This document shows positions 60,122 to 64,000 of a stretch of 64,000 bases of DNA, one piece after another. This DNA comes from Thermoplasmata archaeon. GTDB taxonomy: Archaea > Thermoplasmatota > Thermoplasmata > Methanomassiliicoccales > Methanomethylophilaceae. Made by a program: the position numbers and the translations under genes. The notes under the pieces are model-generated. The model was given only the letters and a program-made list of their open reading frames with translations. It searched no databases and was not told the DNA's origin. Within the stretch, counting starts at the first letter, position 1. Every line of letters starts with the position of its first letter. The DNA lies in the NCBI GenBank assembly GCA_015063225.1, contig SUSU01000001.1, forward strand, positions 90,446 to 154,445. Direction: 5' to 3'.

Positions 60122-60823
60122 ATGATCATCGAATACTGGTCGGACTTCACGTGCCCGTTCTGTTACATCGCGGAGACCCGTCTCAGGAAGGCGCTCGCCG
60201 ATCTGGACCTCACCGGGGAGACGAAGATAGTCTTCAAGGCGTTCAGGCTCAACCCGGGCGCGTCCGTCACCCCGAAGCGCAACATCGTCGAGGGGTTCGC
60301 CCATCACTACGGTATGTCCATGGAGGCCGCGGCCGCCCGCGTGGAGAGCATTTGCGCCATGGGGAGGGGCGAGGGCCTCGATTTCAACTACGGTACGGCC
60401 CATGCGACTAGCACGTTCGACGCCCTCAGGATGGCCAAGTTCGCCCAGTCCAAGGGGAACGACATCTGCAACAGGTTCGTGGACCTCGCATACGAGGCGT
60501 TCTTCTCGAAGAATCTCATAATGTCGGACAGGGAGACGATCCTGGGGATCGCCGAGGGTTGCGGTCTCGACCGTGCCGAGGCAGAGGAGGTCCTCGATTC
60601 CGGTGCCTTCTCGGCGGAGGTCGAGAGGGACGAGGCCGAGGCCTCGATGCTCGGACTCAGCGCCGTGCCCTTCTTCGCTATCAACCACGCCTACGGGATC
60701 CCGGGCGCGGTGGACGTCCGCGACTTCAAGCGCGTGCTCATGAGGGCGTACTCCGAGGAGGAGGCCGAATCGGTCTCGGGGGCGGTCTGCGGCCCCGACG
60801 GATGCGGTCCAAAGTCTACATAA
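60122..60823 (+). CDS. DsbA-family (FrnE-like) thiol oxidoreductase
   Basis: 233 residues from ATG 60122, with GGGTG ten bases upstream. Thioredoxin fold with active-site CPFC in WSDFTCPFCYIAE, an inserted helical domain, and the cis-Pro loop GLSAVPFFAI. FrnE-like DsbA proteins are cytoplasmic and often act on small molecules or stress. No signal peptide. The C-terminal CGPDGC adds a possible second redox or metal site. It ends in TAA (rare here). The cbiP TATA-like box overlaps its last codons. Confidence 0.87.
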   Translation: MIIEYWSDFTCPFCYIAETRLRKALADLDLTGETKIVFKAFRLNPGASVTPKRNIVEGFAHHYGMSMEAAAARVESICAMGRGEGLDFNYGTAHATSTFDALRMAKFAQSKGNDICNRFVDLAYEAFFSKNLIMSDRETILGIAEGCGLDRAEAEEVLDSGAFSAEVERDEAEASMLGLSAVPFFAINHAYGIPGAVDVRDFKRVLMRAYSEEEAESVSGAVCGPDGCGPKST

Positions 60824-60854
60824 ACAATCAATAGGATACCGAATCCATCCAGGG

Positions 60855-62681
60855 ATGACCATGAGGAGCATTGTGAAGAAAGTGGCCGAGGAGATCGAGA
60901 GGGGCAACATCGGTTCCAACCATGAGTGCCCGTACCACCCTGCGCACTTCACCGGACAGAACTGTTCGTTCTGCTACTGTCCGTTCTATCCCTGTCAGGA
61001 CCCCGATCTCGGGGAGAACATCAAATCCAAGCACGGAGGGGACATATGGTCCTGCTCCGATTGTCTTTTCATCCACCGCAACGAGGTCGTGGAGTTCATC
61101 TACAGGAAGATCGCGGAACTCGGCCTGCAGGCCGGCGACCCCCGTTTCCAATCCGAGGTACTCCCCGAGGCGAAGAGGAGGTTCTGGAAGAGGGGCAGGG
61201 CGGTCATGGTCGTCGGAGCCACCTCCGATGCCGGGAAATCCGTCACCGTCGCGGCCCTCGGGAGGATACTCCACAGGAAGGGATATCTCGTAGCCCCCTT
61301 CAAGAGCCAGAACATGAGTCTGAACTCCAAGGTCACCGTACGCGGCGGCGAGATCGCCATGATACAGGTCCTCCAGGCGCAGGCCATGGGGCTCACCGTG
61401 GCGGACCTCCACATGAATCCCATCCTCATCAAGCCCAAGGGGAACACCGAATCCCAGGTTATGGTGGAGGGGAAGCCCTTCGGGGACTACGACGCCGTCA
61501 CCTACTACTCCGACTTCGTCGAGAACCACGGGGAGGCGATTGTCCGCAGGAACATAGTCTGGCTCAAGAACCGTTACGATTACGTCGTGATGGAGGGGGC
61601 CGGTTCCCCCGCGGAGATAAACATCTACGATAAGGATATCGCCAACATGCGTGCGGCCCGCATAGCCGACGCATCCTGCATCCTCGTGGTGAACGCCGAG
61701 TGGGGCGGGGCGTACGCCTATGCCTGCGGTACCGTCGACCTGCTCCCGCCTGAGGACAGGAAGAGGGTTAAGGGCATCATAATCAACAACGTCCGCGGCG
61801 ACCCCTCCAAGATGAGGTCCGGGGCGGACGAGCTCGAGAGGCTGACCGGGATCCCGGTGATAGGCATCATCCCCCACATCGAGGCCAATCTCCCCTCGGA
61901 GGATTCCGAGGCGCTGCGTTCCAAGACCCGTGTCGGGGAGGGGATCATCAAGATCGTAGTCCCCAGATTCCCGCGTCTGGCTAATTTCACCGACCTCGAC
62001 CCGATGTACGGCGAGGACACCACCGTGGTCTTCGCCGAGACCCCCGAGGAGATCAGGGCCGCTGACGTCATAGTGCTCGCTGGTACGAAGAACTCCGTCA
62101 AGGACCTCCAATGGCTGAAATCGAACGGCATGTTCGAGGCCATCCGCGAGATGAGGGGCAAGGTCCCCATAGTCGGCATATGCGGCGGATACCAGATGAT
62201 GGGCAAGGTCCTCCACGACCCCAAGGGCATAGAGGGAGGGGTGCCTGGAGACCACGAGTGCCTCGGTTTCTTCGACAACGAGACCTCGTGGGAGGAATAC
62301 GACAAGAGGGTCATCCGCGACCACGCCGTCATGATCGAGGGCGGGGGACAGGTGGAAGGATACGAGATTCACATGGGCATGAGCGACGTCCGCGAGAAGC
62401 CCCTGTTCAGGATAGTCAACGTGGGGAGGGAGAAGGAGACCGAGGGTTCCGTCCGCGAGGATGAGATGCTCTTCGGCACATACCTCCACGGATGTTTCGA
62501 CAAGCCCGCCTTCAGGCGCTACGTACTCTCCTTCGCGAAGTGCGGAGGAAAGGAGGTGGAGTTCAAACCCGTCGAGGACTACGACGAGATAGTCGACAGG
62601 AACCTCGACATCCTCGCCGACGGGTTCCAGGAGAATCTGGACATGGATGCCTTCATGAGGATCATGGAGGGGAAGGAATGA
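60855..62681 (+). CDS. cbiP: Adenosylcobyric acid synthase with N-terminal Cys-rich domain
   Basis: 608 residues against about 490-510 for normal CbiP/CobQ. Residues about 20-75 form a Cys-rich small domain with CPYHPAHF, NCSFCYCPFYPCQD and WSCSDCLFIH, known as a stand-alone domain in methanogen cobamide loci. Residues 117 onward are the CobQ core: P-loop VVGATSDAGKSV, SLNSKVTVRGGEI, then the class I amidotransferase half with nucleophile GICGGYQMMG and catalytic His in GTYLHGCFD. It amidates cobyrinate side chains b, d, e and g using glutamine and ATP. Coupled by ATGA to the paralogue downstream. Confidence 0.93.
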   Translation: MTMRSIVKKVAEEIERGNIGSNHECPYHPAHFTGQNCSFCYCPFYPCQDPDLGENIKSKHGGDIWSCSDCLFIHRNEVVEFIYRKIAELGLQAGDPRFQSEVLPEAKRRFWKRGRAVMVVGATSDAGKSVTVAALGRILHRKGYLVAPFKSQNMSLNSKVTVRGGEIAMIQVLQAQAMGLTVADLHMNPILIKPKGNTESQVMVEGKPFGDYDAVTYYSDFVENHGEAIVRRNIVWLKNRYDYVVMEGAGSPAEINIYDKDIANMRAARIADASCILVVNAEWGGAYAYACGTVDLLPPEDRKRVKGIIINNVRGDPSKMRSGADELERLTGIPVIGIIPHIEANLPSEDSEALRSKTRVGEGIIKIVVPRFPRLANFTDLDPMYGEDTTVVFAETPEEIRAADVIVLAGTKNSVKDLQWLKSNGMFEAIREMRGKVPIVGICGGYQMMGKVLHDPKGIEGGVPGDHECLGFFDNETSWEEYDKRVIRDHAVMIEGGGQVEGYEIHMGMSDVREKPLFRIVNVGREKETEGSVREDEMLFGTYLHGCFDKPAFRRYVLSFAKCGGKEVEFKPVEDYDEIVDRNLDILADGFQENLDMDAFMRIMEGKE

Positions 62682-63514
62682 GATCCATCCTCTTCCTCGG
62701 GACCGCCTCCGGTGCCGGAAAGACCACCCTCGATGCGGTGTTCTGCCGCTACCTCGTCCGCAAGGGCATCAGAGCCGTTCCTTTCAAGGCCTCCAACCTC
62801 TCGCTGAACTCCTTCGTCACAATCGACGGCAAGGAGATCGGCATGGGTCAGGCCCTCCAGTCGTGGGCCTGCGGCGTAGAACCGAGTGCCCACATGAACC
62901 CCGTTCTGCTCAAGCCGGCCGACGGTCACCGCCTCCAGGTAATCCTCAGGGGGGAGCCCCTGCTGGATGTCGGACCCGACAGGGATTACGACAGGAAGAT
63001 GGTGATGGAGAGGGCCTGCGAGAGCTACGACATCCTCGCTGAGGAGAACGATTTCGTGGTCTGCGAGGGCTCCGGTTCCCCCGCGGAGCTCAACCTCCTC
63101 TCTACCGACATGGCGAACGTGGGGATGATGCGTGCCCGCAGGGTTCCGAGCGTGCTCGTCGCCGACATCGAGAGGGGAGGCGTGTTCGCCGCCATCTACG
63201 GGACGTGGAAGCTCATCCCCGACGATGTCCGTCCCCTACTGAAGGGTTTCCTCATCAACAGGTTCCGCGGGGATGCCTCGCTCCTCGATTCCGGCATCGA
63301 GAAGATTGAGGAGCTCACCGGGATGAAGTGCATCGGTGTCGTTCCCTACGAGAACCTCAGGTTGCCCGAGGAGGACTCCCTTTCCAGCAGCGGCGGGAAG
63401 ATCGGCAAGGGCGACATCCGCAGCGGGTTCATCGACAACCTCGACAGGATGCTCGAGGAGGCCGAGGCCGCCAGTGTTGATTTCTCGATGATCGAGGATA
63501 TGGCGGAACACTGA
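62678..63514 (+). CDS. CbiP-like ATPase paralogue lacking the amidotransferase half
   Basis: 278 residues from ATG 62678, overlapping the cbiP stop by four bases. It keeps the dethiobiotin-synthetase-like P-loop domain LGTASGAGKTTLDAVF, FKASNLSLNSFVTIDGKEIGMGQALQ, and EGSGSPAELNL, aligning to the first half of CbiP, but it has no GGY/His amidotransferase domain. It may form a regulatory or heteromeric subunit with CbiP, or serve a different amidation or ligation of a corrinoid or F430-like compound. The tight coupling says they work together. Confidence 0.85.
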   Translation: MRSILFLGTASGAGKTTLDAVFCRYLVRKGIRAVPFKASNLSLNSFVTIDGKEIGMGQALQSWACGVEPSAHMNPVLLKPADGHRLQVILRGEPLLDVGPDRDYDRKMVMERACESYDILAEENDFVVCEGSGSPAELNLLSTDMANVGMMRARRVPSVLVADIERGGVFAAIYGTWKLIPDDVRPLLKGFLINRFRGDASLLDSGIEKIEELTGMKCIGVVPYENLRLPEEDSLSSSGGKIGKGDIRSGFIDNLDRMLEEAEAASVDFSMIEDMAEH

Positions 63515-63709
63515 TCATCCGCCGGATGCTACCCTTATCGCCCTTATCGTGGCGTTGTCGGGGATGTCGCTGTCCATGGGGACGGGCGTGTTCCCGATGG
63601 CGAAAACATAAGCGGAAGGATTGAAACCGAGGTCGCGGACAGCATCCGAGATCGACATGCCTGGCTCAATCTCGAATTCCTGGTTCTGTATGGTGATCTT
63701 GGATGTCAT
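63515..63709 (-). CDS. Ubiquitin-like small archaeal modifier / ThiS-MoaD-type protein
   Basis: 64 residues from ATG 63709; the longer ORF upstream is spurious. Beta-grasp protein: MTSKITIQNQEFEIEPGMSISDAVRDLGF..., ending in VASGG with the diagnostic C-terminal Gly-Gly for E1-type activation. It could carry sulfur (thiamine, molybdopterin, tRNA thiolation) or be conjugated to proteins (SAMP). No partner E1 enzyme is in the window. Convergent with the CbiP paralogue; stops abut. Confidence 0.85.
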   Translation of the reverse strand: MTSKITIQNQEFEIEPGMSISDAVRDLGFNPSAYVFAIGNTPVPMDSDIPDNATIRAIRVASGG

Positions 63710-63821
63710 GTTCCATTCTCCGCATCCTCCGAATCCCGCATTCCGAATAACTACCTTTGCCCGGTCGGCAGTGTTGCATAACATCCGATGTTTCATATCC
63801 TTGCGTGTATTCGCGGGGAAC

Positions 63822-64000
63822 ATGTCCGATTTCAAGACCGGTTTGGATCTGTATGTCAGTGCGAAACCTGACAGGATCCTCCTTCTCGATACCGAGACCA
63901 CCGGTCTGAAAGGAGGCCTTTTCGACAAGGACCCGGGCTTCCGTCCGGCGACCGATCCCGAGGAATCGTCCCGGCTGGATTCCCTTAACTGGAACAATTA
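63822..64000 (+). CDS. DnaQ-type 3'-5' exonuclease, N-terminal part (truncated by window)
   Basis: From ATG 63822 the frame is open to the window end (59 codons). It reads SDFKTGLDLYVSAKPDRILLLDTETTGLKGG, containing the Exo I motif DTETTGL of DEDD exonucleases. The rest lies beyond the window, so family detail (ExoIII, epsilon-like) cannot be given. GCGGGGAA precedes the start. Confidence 0.75.
   Translation, partial: MSDFKTGLDLYVSAKPDRILLLDTETTGLKGGLFDKDPGFRPATDPEESSRLDSLNWNN

Overview
This 64 kb window (about 58-60% G+C by eye, densely packed on both strands) is archaeal, most likely a gut- or rumen-type member of the Methanomassiliicoccales (Thermoplasmata). The support is an archaeal DnaG-type primase, archaeal AspS, Trm1, Hjc-like resolvase, bifunctional FBP aldolase/phosphatase, archaeal triosephosphate isomerase, MptD of tetrahydromethanopterin synthesis, CbiK/CbiP of anaerobic cobamide synthesis, a surface protein with a Listeria-Bacteroides repeat, and archaeal TATA boxes centred about 25-28 nt before many start codons. 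Of 53 complete genes I called, 51 end in TGA, 2 in TAA and none in TAG. The only two TAGs found interrupting genes are inside helicases, with the protein continuing in frame afterwards. That is the pattern expected where UAG is decoded as pyrrolysine. The pyl genes themselves are not in this window.

Layout. 1-3.4 kb: 3'-truncated surface protein, HPP membrane protein and an MFS transporter fused to a universal-stress domain. 3.7-8 kb: argCJBD operon (glutamate to ornithine arm) behind an operator-like palindrome. 8-12.2 kb: hydantoinase/HAD pair, ACT-domain protein and small membrane protein. 12.4-17.8 kb: DEAD-box helicase with a DbpA-type RNA-binding domain, an unknown protein, an SF1 helicase with an internal UAG, a 48-residue Lys-rich protein and a membrane protein. 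17.9-25.7 kb: ASCH-like protein, purine permease and a giant DUF4011/SF1/Vsr-like helicase-nuclease with a second internal UAG and a DNA palindrome that looks like a recent template-switch mutation. 25.7-34.7 kb: Na/Pi cotransporter, DtxR regulator with its own box, TetR regulator, UbiD-family decarboxylase, MMPL exporter, Sel1-repeat protein and an ADH-synthase-type aldolase.

34.8-44.1 kb: purA, a THEP1 NTPase-trm1-unknown operon, mptD and nadA back to back, Hjc-like resolvase, aspS, and fbp-tpiA. 44.2-48.4 kb: secreted double-PLD protein, GNAT, Sel1 protein, pyridoxal kinase and a 40-residue zinc ribbon. 48.8-51.8 kb: cbiK, iscS-iscU and a small unknown gene; the last two transcription units and pdxK share a new operator-like motif. 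51.9-58.7 kb: Lon-like AAA+ ATPase without a protease domain, dnaG with a long structured leader, and an Mre11/Rad50-like (YhaO/YhaN-type) pair. 58.9-64 kb: AAA ATPase, DsbA-like protein, cbiP fused to a Cys-rich domain, a CbiP paralogue lacking the amidotransferase half, a ubiquitin-like modifier and the start of a DnaQ-type exonuclease.

No rRNA, tRNA, CRISPR array or insertion sequence was recognised. All family names are from reading motifs in the translations; no database search was possible.
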